Origin: Candidatus Coatesiibacteriota bacterium
Lineage (GTDB): Bacteria > RBG-13-66-14 > B26-G2
Direction of reading: 5' to 3'
NCBI GenBank assembly: GCA_003647715.1
Contig: QMNJ01000066.1
Span: forward strand, 1 to 8,152
DNA: 8,152 bases
Within the stretch, counting starts at the first letter, position 1; the number at the start of each line of letters is the position of its first letter. This document shows, piece after piece, positions 1 through 6,730 of the stretch. The position numbers were made by a program, and so were the translations under genes. Below the pieces are notes generated by a model. The model was not told the origin of the DNA, made no database searches, and saw only the letters and a program-made list of their open reading frames with translations.

Positions 1-3000
1 CCAAGGCACGGTGAGATACCATCTATTGACAATGCGCCCACCACACAGAACATACTTGATACAAACCTCCGTTTATACTACCACCCTGAGTTTATGACCA
101 ATATGATAGATGGTCTGCCCCTCGTAGAGACAGAGTACCCATCAACACTATCCATAGAGGCGGAGGTAGCAAGGAGTTTTCTCAATCCAAATGTTGTGGG
201 AACAGCCAATGTGGACGATATGGAGGGCACCAAGATTGCCCCCGGCTTTCCCATGAGGTATGAGGCGTGGCAACCCTCAAGCCCCCCGGGAAACCAGTTG
301 GTTTATAACGAGAAAAACAGGGTATTATTATCACAATCCGAGTTTAATATAGAGCAGTCAGAGATAAACAGCGACTTTACCGATGATTTTACCTATGTCT
401 TGGTTCTGGGTAATCTACCCAAGAATCCCTTTGAGGGCGAATTTCCGGAGAGGTGGGGTGGCATATGCAGGAACATCTCTGTGCATGGGATGGATTACAT
501 TGAGAAGGAGTATAAGTATCTAGAGATGATGGTATGGTTCCCTAATAATATGGATGGTTTGTTTCATGTTGACCTGGGGGAGATAAGCGAGGATGCTGAC
601 TCAGATAGTATTCTGGATACAGAGGATACTGGACCAGGTGAGAAGGGTGATGGTAGATTACAGCAGAGCGAGGATGTCGGCTGGGAGTTTGACAATAGCA
701 AGGCGGTTCCTCCGTTTGAGCCGGGCAATGATTATGCTCTAATTGGTGCGAAAAACGGATTTCTTGATACCGAGGACTTTGACTTTGATGGAAACCTTGA
801 TACAATCCAGAACTACTTTGAATACACCGTTGATATAGGAGAGGTGACCGCGGGATATGGAAATGAAAAGGGTCCCGAATATGTTACAGATTATATGAAC
901 TGGTATGAAAATGGAAGGTGGGTATCAATAAGAATTCCGCTTGAACTTGAGAATGAAAGTAGGGAAGAGAATTATGGAAATCCGGACCCAACCGCAATAA
1001 AGCACATAAGGATATGGGTTGAGGCAGAGGATGAAGGTGACTTTAGCACAAGTGACCAGATATGGCTTGCATCCTTAGCGGTAGTTGGGAATAGGTGGGA
1101 AGAGGCGGTGGTTGACCCGGCTACTGGCTTGAATGATGCATTGATTGAGGTAATCAGCAATAAGACCGATAGTGAATATATCCCTTTAAGAGAGGAGTAT
1201 GACGAGAGAGGGTATTTGAAGCAGGAGTCGTCGCTTGCTTTGAAATATGTGGTCTCTGAATGGAATGATGTAGGTTATTTTGGGGAGGATTCTTATGAAG
1301 ATGAAATAAGAGATGAGGATATCTTGATGGGTGTGGTTAATGATTCCGATGGAGTGGCGGATGCAGAGAGGAGGAGATTTCCATGGGGCGCGGGAGATGG
1401 AATACTTAATACGGAGGATAGAAATCACAATGGAGTCCTTGATGAGGGTGAGGATGTAGGGTGGGTTCATGATGGTTATCCGGGCAATGAGACGGGGGCT
1501 GGAAATGGGAGGTTAGATTCTGAAGATGAGATATATGCTTATACTAGATATGAGAGCAGTTATCTACCTTATGACTTCACTGGTTATAGGAATCTGATAG
1601 TCAACTTTTATCCGAAAAAAACTCAGTTCAGGGGGGATGATGAGGGCGAACTATTTTTCATTAGATTTGGTTCCGACGATAATAATTTCTATGAATATTT
1701 TGTGAATGCGACAGATGATAGTATAAGGAATCCGGATGCCAGTGGAGAGTGGCGACTCATTAAGATAGACCTTCTTGAGTTGGTAGATATCCAGGCGAGG
1801 CATTCTAGCGAACTGGCGGATGGAGAGATAGTCACCGAGGGGAATGTGAAGGTAAAGGGTGACCCATCACTATACAACATACTGGAGATAACTGTTGGTG
1901 TAAGAACAACTGACCCGATGTTATACTCCAGGGTGGACGATAAATATGCTGAGATTTGGATAAATGATATAGCACTGGAGGCGCCTATTGATGAGAGTGG
2001 ATACGCAAGAAGAGTGAAGGTTGACCTGGGTTTTGCAGATTTCATTACAGTTGGTGGTGAATATAAGGCGATAGACAGTGAGTTCCAGTCAATCGGGCAT
2101 ATATCTTCATCTAAAACCGAGAGCGACTTTAAACAAGCATATTCCACGCTTGAGATATCAAAGTTTATGCCTGGAGAATGGAAAGTAAGCATGCCTATAA
2201 GTGTCAAGTGGTCAAAGAATGTAACATATACAGAAGATAGATATGACCCTGAGAACAGTATCTACAACTTGGGAAAGATAACAAGCATATCAAGGCAGTA
2301 TAATCTCGGGTTCAGAAGGGTGTGGCTACCGACATGCAACCTGGGATATTCTCATACAGAATCAAAAAATGAGAAATATGAAAGGAGGACCATAAGAGAT
2401 ACATATTCAACCAGTTTTGGTTATGAGTTTCCTGACAGGATTGCTTATCTACCAACTAATATTAGTGCTACTTTCAGAAGGTTTATTGATAAGACATTGT
2501 ATTATGCAGAGGTAAGAACTGACCCTGATAAGATAGACCACACTGACCATTTTTCATCAAGCATGCGGTTTGAACCACTCAGGAGGTTTGAGTTCAGACC
2601 ATCATACGGATACAGTTTGACAAGGGATAGAATAGAGGACCGTCTTGATTACTTCTCTGAAAATTACGGGTTCTCGTCTTCTATGAGCAGAGTAAGCGGG
2701 ATGAGACCGAGTTTTTCATATACAAGCAGTTATTCTGAGGATAGGGATTATACAGATAATACCATGAAGGTATCGAACTACTCATCACTGACATCTTCTT
2801 TTTCTATTGAACCTGGGCGTTTGGGTGGTGGTAATATTGGTGCAATCAGCTCAATGTCTATATCACCAACATACACATTATCCAGGTCAAGCACTTATTA
2901 CGATATAACCTCAAGACCTGGTTTTAAATACAGGTTTGGCTATGACCCGATATTACACAATATGGAACCAAGAACCGCTATGTTCAAACATACCCTCAGC

Positions 3001-3732
3001 ATATCAACGAGATTTAGACCGTTTGAGTTTATGTCATATAAGTATGGGGATGATGAGAACCTTAGGAGTTGGGATTGTGTTAGCACCACCTTCTCCTTTA
3101 AGATTACAAATACCAAGCAGTTAGTAACCGGCTCCTTGACCAAGTCAAGGTCAATCACATTCCCCAGTATTCAGTTGAGGATTGATGGTGTCAGAAACTT
3201 CCCCATATTTGCTAATATGCTTGAGAGGTCATCTGTAGTGTTGGGTTATGATAGGCAGGTATTGGAATATTATGGTTATTCGCACTCTGTTGACCATTCA
3301 CCCTCCTTCTCGTGGAGGGCGACATGGTCAGAGAATTTGAAGACCATAATTGACCTTGATTATACTATGGAGAAGAGTAAGGATTTTGACCTCGGGACAT
3401 CAAGCGTGACCACCACGGTGAGACCGAAGATTACTATTGATTATAACCTGAGGATGCCCAAGGGATATACTATTCCTGTGCTGGAAAAGATATTCAGAAT
3501 GAGAAATGAGCTTGATTTTATTGGGACGGTTACATATACCAGAATTAGAAACTTGAAAGCGATGGAGGATGATACCAATAGATGGGATGCTGACCTATCA
3601 GCAGGTTATTACATAACATCCAATTTAAGAATGACTATATCCGTTGGTTATACGAAGTTTAAGAACCTGAGCGAGGCAGGTCTAGATTACTCTACAACGA
3701 ATGTATTCTTCACCGCTGAAGCATTATTCTAA
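1..3732 (+). CDS. sprA: SprA/Sov-family T9SS outer-membrane translocon, C-terminal part (5' end outside window)
   Basis: SprA is the very large outer-membrane beta-barrel through which type IX cargo crosses the outer membrane. The frame is open from base 1, so the ATG at 94 is internal and the gene begins upstream; 1243 residues are visible, against roughly 2400 for known SprA. Visible family hallmarks: the NLRLYYHPEF..MIDGLPLVETEYPS block (64-147), a VDDMEGTKI block (about 211-237, like the usual DDFEG), a LGEISED block (574-594), Asp/Asn-rich calcium-loop-like clusters, a VKVDLGFADF block (about 2014-2043), and KFMPGEWKVSMPISV (2161-2205) followed by RYDPEN, like the usual P-Y-P loop. From about 2000 onward the sequence alternates polar and aromatic residues as a barrel does, and it ends in Phe, as expected for BAM insertion. 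No frameshift is seen. The family call is from remembered motifs; the large size and motif order make it strong. The other T9SS genes are not in view. Confidence 0.87.
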   Translation, partial: PRHGEIPSIDNAPTTQNILDTNLRLYYHPEFMTNMIDGLPLVETEYPSTLSIEAEVARSFLNPNVVGTANVDDMEGTKIAPGFPMRYEAWQPSSPPGNQLVYNEKNRVLLSQSEFNIEQSEINSDFTDDFTYVLVLGNLPKNPFEGEFPERWGGICRNISVHGMDYIEKEYKYLEMMVWFPNNMDGLFHVDLGEISEDADSDSILDTEDTGPGEKGDGRLQQSEDVGWEFDNSKAVPPFEPGNDYALIGAKNGFLDTEDFDFDGNLDTIQNYFEYTVDIGEVTAGYGNEKGPEYVTDYMNWYENGRWVSIRIPLELENESREENYGNPDPTAIKHIRIWVEAEDEGDFSTSDQIWLASLAVVGNRWEEAVVDPATGLNDALIEVISNKTDSEYIPLREEYDERGYLKQESSLALKYVVSEWNDVGYFGEDSYEDEIRDEDILMGVVNDSDGVADAERRRFPWGAGDGILNTEDRNHNGVLDEGEDVGWVHDGYPGNETGAGNGRLDSEDEIYAYTRYESSYLPYDFTGYRNLIVNFYPKKTQFRGDDEGELFFIRFGSDDNNFYEYFVNATDDSIRNPDASGEWRLIKIDLLELVDIQARHSSELADGEIVTEGNVKVKGDPSLYNILEITVGVRTTDPMLYSRVDDKYAEIWINDIALEAPIDESGYARRVKVDLGFADFITVGGEYKAIDSEFQSIGHISSSKTESDFKQAYSTLEISKFMPGEWKVSMPISVKWSKNVTYTEDRYDPENSIYNLGKITSISRQYNLGFRRVWLPTCNLGYSHTESKNEKYERRTIRDTYSTSFGYEFPDRIAYLPTNISATFRRFIDKTLYYAEVRTDPDKIDHTDHFSSSMRFEPLRRFEFRPSYGYSLTRDRIEDRLDYFSENYGFSSSMSRVSGMRPSFSYTSSYSEDRDYTDNTMKVSNYSSLTSSFSIEPGRLGGGNIGAISSMSISPTYTLSRSSTYYDITSRPGFKYRFGYDPILHNMEPRTAMFKHTLSISTRFRPFEFMSYKYGDDENLRSWDCVSTTFSFKITNTKQLVTGSLTKSRSITFPSIQLRIDGVRNFPIFANMLERSSVVLGYDRQVLEYYGYSHSVDHSPSFSWRATWSENLKTIIDLDYTMEKSKDFDLGTSSVTTTVRPKITIDYNLRMPKGYTIPVLEKIFRMRNELDFIGTVTYTRIRNLKAMEDDTNRWDADLSAGYYITSNLRMTISVGYTKFKNLSEAGLDYSTTNVFFTAEALF
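592..804 (+). repeat. First calcium-loop-like repeat cluster inside the SprA-like gene
   Basis: The encoded stretch contains DADSDSILDTED (592-627), GDGRLQQSEDVGW (about 646-684) and NGFLDTEDFDFDGNLD (about 754-801). Spacing of Asp, Asn and Gly followed by Leu-Asp and an acidic residue resembles the calcium-binding loops of EF-hand or thrombospondin type 3 repeats, which occur in SprA proteins right after the ISED motif. Calcium binding is inferred from the residue pattern only. Confidence 0.6.
1336..1533 (+). repeat. Second calcium-loop-like repeat cluster inside the SprA-like gene
   Basis: The encoded stretch contains NDSDGVADAE (from 1339), GDGILNTED (from 1396), the near-ideal loop DRNHNGVLDEGEDVGW (1417-1464) and NGRLDSEDE (from 1504). 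The order GDG-[IR]-L, EDVGW, NG-x-LD-x-ED repeats that of the cluster about 750 bp upstream, so the two clusters look like diverged copies of one module. They fall in the part of the gene that precedes the barrel strands, so these loops probably sit outside the membrane portion. Confidence 0.6.
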
Positions 3733-3931
3733 AGTTTCAATTGAAGTTTTTGTATGAAGGGACTTTAATTATGAGAATTTTATTGTAGGTTCGCTTTATA
3801 TCTTTCATTATGAGATTATTATCTTTTTTAGTGAAGGTGAAATTGTTAGCGCTTACTTTATGTATATATACACAGTCACCATATCTGGAACCGCCATTAT
3901 CAGAGAGTTTACATCTGGTTTCATATATACA

Positions 3932-3958
3932 TTGTGGGACTTAAGCATCGGGTATAGT
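3932..3958 (+). promoter_or_regulatory. Weak candidate promoter for the HIT gene
   Basis: TTGTGG (3932-3937) and TATAGT (3953-3958) resemble -35 and -10 boxes with a short 15-bp spacer; the -10 box matches the sigma-70 consensus at five of six positions, the -35 box at three. It would give a leader of roughly 35 bases before the ATG at 4000. In AT-rich DNA such matches arise by chance, so this is only a candidate. Confidence 0.22.
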
Positions 3959-3986
3959 TTTAATTATTTTTATTAGAGAATGAGAG

Positions 3987-3992
3987 AGGAGG
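3987..3992 (+). promoter_or_regulatory. Ribosome binding site of the HIT gene
   Basis: AGGAGG within a purine run (3982-3996) lies seven bases before the ATG at 4000. This fixes the start of the HIT protein, which also begins exactly where the family begins (CxxC near the N-terminus). Confidence 0.85.
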
Positions 3993-3999
3993 AGACAGA

Positions 4000-4341
4000 A
4001 TGGAGGAATGTGTATTCTGTAAGATAGTAAGAGGAGAGATACAAGCGGATACAGTCATGGAGACAGATGAAGTGATAGCATTTCGGGATATAAATCCTCA
4101 GGCACCCACGCATATCCAGATAATCCCAAGAAAGCATATTTCTTCAATAAGTGAGATAGAGGGAAATGAGGATGTGCTAATGAGAATGGTCAATGTTGCC
4201 AACAGAATTGCCGAAGAGGAGGGGATAAAGGAGAGGGGTTATCGGCTGGTGATAAACTGCGGTCCAGAGGCGGGTCAATCGGTTATGCATCTCCATATGC
4301 ATCTTCTTGGTGGTAGACCTATGAGGTGGCCTCCGGGGTAG
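4000..4341 (+). CDS. HIT-family (HinT/PKCI-like) nucleotide hydrolase
   Basis: A complete 113-residue cytoplasmic HIT protein of normal length for the HinT branch, which hydrolyses purine nucleoside phosphoramidates such as AMP-lysine or aminoacyl-AMP. N-terminal CVFCKIVRGEI supplies the CxxC (Cys4, Cys7) that, with His46 and a histidine of the C-terminal triad, forms the zinc site in some family members. DEVIAFRDINPQAPTHIQIIP (residues 23-43) is the family's substrate-pocket strand region. NCGPEAGQSVMHLHMHLLGG (87-105) contains the histidine triad His97-x-His99-x-His101, with His99 expected to be the catalytic nucleophile. The start is supported by a strong Shine-Dalgarno sequence. It stands alone on the plus strand, and its last 23 bases overlap the end of the convergent OsmC gene. 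The cellular substrate cannot be told from sequence. Confidence 0.95.
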   Translation: MEECVFCKIVRGEIQADTVMETDEVIAFRDINPQAPTHIQIIPRKHISSISEIEGNEDVLMRMVNVANRIAEEEGIKERGYRLVINCGPEAGQSVMHLHMHLLGGRPMRWPPG

Positions 4342-4834
4342 AGAAAAGCTGTTTATGATTTTTAACGACAGTTGATGTGATAATAGGTTCTTTTTCTATT
4401 TTTACCCGGTGAGAGACCTGGGTGGTGTTGTTCAACATGTTTGAGATAGGGCAGTATTTATGTGCTGATAGTTCTACAGCATGTTTGATTTTTTCACTGT
4501 CTAAGTTGTGTCCTTTGAAGTTGTAAACAACCTCAATTTTAGTGAAGACCCTGGGGTGCTCTTCTGCCCTAGAACCTATAACTTCTATGTTTAGGTCTGT
4601 TACCTCCTGTCTCATCTTTTTAAGAATTGATATGACATCCATCCCGGTGCAACCTGCAAGAGCAGTAAGAAGGGTCTCCATCGGTGTTGGGAAATGACCG
4701 CTTCCACCTACAGAAGGTGTTGCATCCATTTGTATGCTTCCGTGCTCTGTCTCTCCAACGAATTTCAGATTGCCAGACCAACGAGCTTTCACACCTATAT
4801 CTTCCACAATTCTAACTCCTCGTATTCTTTTCAT
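4319..4834 (-). CDS. OsmC/Ohr-family protein (thiol-dependent peroxidase fold)
   Basis: A 171-residue OsmC-family protein. The two family cysteines are present: Cys62 in TALAGCTGMDV and Cys128 in AHKYCPIS; in characterised members they reduce organic hydroperoxides. The GGSGHFPTPMETLL segment (43-56) precedes the first cysteine on the central helix, with Glu53 a candidate for the conserved acidic residue. The N-terminal ARWSGNLKFVGE strands are typical of the YhfA-like branch rather than of Ohr. The last 20 or so residues extend past the usual domain end, and the final codons lie inside the convergent HIT gene. The start ATG overlaps the ecfT-like stop as ATGA and has no Shine-Dalgarno of its own, so translation is probably coupled. 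Family membership is firm; the physiological substrate is unknown. Confidence 0.92.
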   Translation of the reverse strand: MKRIRGVRIVEDIGVKARWSGNLKFVGETEHGSIQMDATPSVGGSGHFPTPMETLLTALAGCTGMDVISILKKMRQEVTDLNIEVIGSRAEEHPRVFTKIEVVYNFKGHNLDSEKIKHAVELSAHKYCPISNMLNNTTQVSHRVKIEKEPIITSTVVKNHKQLFSTPEATS

Positions 4835-5622
4835 AATCGGTGAAAGACAACACCATAGCCAAGTATTCTGAGGTATAGTGCCATAATGGTAATAAATATG
4901 GATACTGAAATCAATATAATATCAAGGGGTGTAATCTTGTATTCCTTTATGAATATAGGATGTTTTGAATATCCGAATGCCTTAGATTCAAGCGCCATTG
5001 ATATATGATTTGCATTCTTTAGCAAATACAGAATTGTTGGAATTATTAGGGGAATATACTTCTTTATTCTACTTATAGGTCCTCTACCTCTGATAGTATA
5101 GCCACGTGCTCGTTGAGCCATCTGCACAACTGATATGGTTTCAAAGAGAGCGGGTAATAGCATCAGTGAATAAACAAGTGCGAATGTGACCCTCTGTGGA
5201 ATTTGAATTTTCCTGAAGCCATAGTTGAGGTCCTCATTAGATGTGGTGGAAAGCAGTATCACTCCTGCGACTATTACAGTAGAGACCCTGAATGACATTC
5301 CTATTGAATAGAGGAATACATCTATAAAAATCGGGTAATTATAGATATAGAATGGATGAGTTTTACCTTTTAATATGATGTTCCAGAGAATTATGGTGAA
5401 TAGCATTAGTATTATGACAAGCGGTAGTATCTTTCTCAGGTTTGTAATAGCACCTCCGGATAGTGAGAGCAGGATTAGGGAAATAAACAATATTCCTAAG
5501 GGGAGGGGACTATTGAAGATGATGGTTAACAGCATTATTATGAACATGAAGATTATCTTTAATGCAGGATTGATTCTGTATAAAATTGATTCTTTTTTGA
5601 GCTCAATAAACCTTTTATACAT
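4831..5622 (-). CDS. Energy-coupling factor transporter membrane subunit, EcfT/CbiQ family
   Basis: A 263-residue, strongly hydrophobic inner-membrane protein of normal EcfT length. EcfT links two ATPase subunits to a substrate-binding S subunit in ECF vitamin or metal importers. N-terminal RINPALKIIFMF (16-27) matches the family opening D/N-P-x-x-K. Hydrophobic segments lie at about 22-38, 41-56, 64-84, 98-126, 144-162, 188-203 and 231-255. The two cytoplasmic coupling motifs are AQRARGY (169-175) and ALESKAFGY (210-218); the arginine usually found in the second is lysine here. The start overlaps the upstream gene's stop by one base (TAATG) and the stop overlaps the osmC-like start (ATGA), so all three genes form one operon. 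No EcfA ATPase or S subunit lies in the window; these are probably elsewhere, as in shared-module (group II) systems. Substrate unknown. Confidence 0.88.
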   Translation of the reverse strand: MYKRFIELKKESILYRINPALKIIFMFIIMLLTIIFNSPLPLGILFISLILLSLSGGAITNLRKILPLVIILMLFTIILWNIILKGKTHPFYIYNYPIFIDVFLYSIGMSFRVSTVIVAGVILLSTTSNEDLNYGFRKIQIPQRVTFALVYSLMLLPALFETISVVQMAQRARGYTIRGRGPISRIKKYIPLIIPTILYLLKNANHISMALESKAFGYSKHPIFIKEYKITPLDIILISVSIFITIMALYLRILGYGVVFHRL

Positions 5623-6614
5623 TACTCAATTTCAATATTTACAAAAGTTACCTTACCTGCCTCAACTGATATATTTTTAACTGGCTTCCAAGACCTTAGC
5701 TTTTGTGTTCCGATAAAACCGACAGCATCGATTACCATATTGTGTCCGGGAGTTACATTCATTATCCAGAACTCACCAACGGAGTTCGTCTGAACTTCTA
5801 TTATTGGTTTACCTCTTTTATAGTCCTCAGGTGTTGAGTATAATTTCACTTTTATGCCCGGAACTGACATACCCTCCATAAGCACTCTACCACTGATTAT
5901 TCCCGTGTTCTCAAGTTCTGTCTCAACCTGAGCTGATATACCATACTGTCCTCCTGAAAGGAGGTTTGGTCTTATTTCTTTTATCAGAGATATGAAGGTT
6001 GGAATATAGTTCATGTATAGTTCCATAGGGGCACTGCAGACAAAGGCATAACCTACATTTCCAACTAGTGAGTAGATAACTATTGTTCTGTAAGGTATAT
6101 TCTGGTCTATTAGTGTGTCGTATATGTATGTTCCTATGGTCTGTATGGGTAGGTCTTCTTCATCTACCTTCTCTTTGATTAAGTGCTCAATAACTTCCGG
6201 GTCTGGTTCATTATCATACAATAAAAGTTCATAGGGATTTTTCAATTCTCCGTTCTGGTCTCTTATCATATCTGACTTTTCAACAATAAGATAATCTTGA
6301 TTTACTAAAGCATCTTTCAGAGGCATACCCTTTTCCCCGTTAAGGTCTATATGTGTTTCCATAATGTTTCTGAATTCATCAAATGGTTTTTCTTCTGATA
6401 ATATAATTGCAACTACAGAGAAGGAAGCCAGTTCCAAAGGGTCATTGAGTATGGCAAGATAGCTAGGGATGCCCCTGTTAAGTTTCCACCCCTCAGGGAT
6501 AGTGAATGAGAGACCAAATTCCCAGTTTGAGAAGGTTTGTAGTTCAGGCAGGTCATTGGAGAAAATAGTTGTAATAGAGGATAGTAGCATTAATATACTT
6601 ATCAGGTTCTTCAT
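5622..6614 (-). CDS. Exported protein of unknown function with C-terminal carboxypeptidase-regulatory-like beta domain
   Basis: A 330-residue protein whose first ~19 residues (MKNLISILMLLSSITTIFSN) form a signal peptide; no lipobox cysteine follows. Residues about 30-215 begin with WEFGLSFTIPEGWKL, a pattern shared by PsbP/DUF1795-like periplasmic domains, and the rest is mixed alpha/beta without a motif I can name. Residues 238-330 (GIISGRV...VPGIKVKLYS..NSVGEFWIMNVTPG) match the carboxypeptidase-regulatory / transthyretin-like seven-strand fold. It is the first gene of an operon with the EcfT and OsmC genes, its stop sharing a base with the ecfT-like start. The ATG at 6614 has no visible Shine-Dalgarno, yet it places the signal peptide correctly; Met9 would shorten that peptide. 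An accessory role for the transporter, such as periplasmic capture, is possible but only inferred from the coupling. Confidence 0.8.
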   Translation of the reverse strand: MKNLISILMLLSSITTIFSNDLPELQTFSNWEFGLSFTIPEGWKLNRGIPSYLAILNDPLELASFSVVAIILSEEKPFDEFRNIMETHIDLNGEKGMPLKDALVNQDYLIVEKSDMIRDQNGELKNPYELLLYDNEPDPEVIEHLIKEKVDEEDLPIQTIGTYIYDTLIDQNIPYRTIVIYSLVGNVGYAFVCSAPMELYMNYIPTFISLIKEIRPNLLSGGQYGISAQVETELENTGIISGRVLMEGMSVPGIKVKLYSTPEDYKRGKPIIEVQTNSVGEFWIMNVTPGHNMVIDAVGFIGTQKLRSWKPVKNISVEAGKVTFVNIEIE

Positions 6615-6627
6615 AGTGCTATTGGTG

Positions 6628-6662
6628 ATTATATATTAATTTTTATAATTAATTGCATTATA
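6628..6662 (-). promoter_or_regulatory. AT-rich promoter candidate for the three-gene minus-strand operon
   Basis: Between the terminator and the start at 6614 the minus strand carries two perfect TATAAT boxes, at 6633-6628 and 6662-6657. Neither has a good TTGACA at 16-18 bp. The nearer box would put transcription start only about seven bases before the ATG, which would fit the absence of a Shine-Dalgarno; the farther one would give a leader of about 35 bases. The run is almost all A and T, so chance matches are likely. Confidence 0.35.
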
Positions 6663-6667
6663 TATTG

Positions 6668-6719
6668 TTTGATAAAAAAAGCCCCCTGATTCTGTTCAGG
6701 GGGCTCTTAGTGTATCAAA
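6668..6719 (-). terminator. Strong rho-independent terminator after the haem-lipoprotein gene
   Basis: Read on the minus strand, a perfect 10-bp stem AGCCCCCTGA / TCAGGGGGCT (arms 6696-6705 and 6680-6689) with a six-base loop is followed by a run of seven T (6680-6674). It starts about 25 bases past the stop at 6731. An outer 7-bp inverted repeat TTTGATA / TATCAAA (6668-6674 and 6713-6719) flanks it and could lengthen the structure across an internal bulge. On the plus strand the hairpin lacks a T-run, so it acts in one direction. Confidence 0.93.
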
Positions 6720-6730
6720 GGGCTTTCATA

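Larger units (their letters stand above)
3733..3999. other. Intergenic region, AT-rich, no convincing gene
   Basis: It separates the SprA-like stop from the HIT start. A 10-bp palindrome TTCAATTGAA (3736-3745) lies just after the stop and is followed by GTTTTT; the stem is AT-only in its centre and is a poor terminator. A 12-bp palindrome TGTATATATACA lies at 3861-3872. A 44-codon frame (3810-3944) has no ribosome binding site and is not called. No tRNA or recognisable structured RNA was found by eye. Confidence 0.5.

Noticed and set aside
94..96. ATG as the start of the SprA-like gene
   Set aside because: The frame stays open to base 1 and the upstream codons encode the family motif NLRLYYHPEF, so this Met is internal.
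592..1533. Dockerin domain (cellulosome) in the SprA-like protein
   Set aside because: The loops resemble dockerin calcium loops but lack the paired 22-residue repeat with its helix, and they lie in the middle of a SprA backbone where such loops are normal.
1689..2207. 172-codon minus-strand frame opposite the SprA-like gene
   Set aside because: It is antisense to a clearly coding region, has no ribosome binding site or family motif, and is best explained as a codon shadow. The other long opposite or shifted frames (542-805, 972-1160, 1186-1470, 2936-3158, 5375-5680, 7132-7332, 7747-7929) were dropped for the same reason.
3736..3750. Terminator after the SprA-like gene
   Set aside because: The TTCAATTGAA palindrome has no loop and few GC pairs; it is too weak to call despite the following T-run.
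3788..3805. tRNA T-arm-like GGTTCG
   Set aside because: No matching acceptor, anticodon or D-arm could be folded around it.
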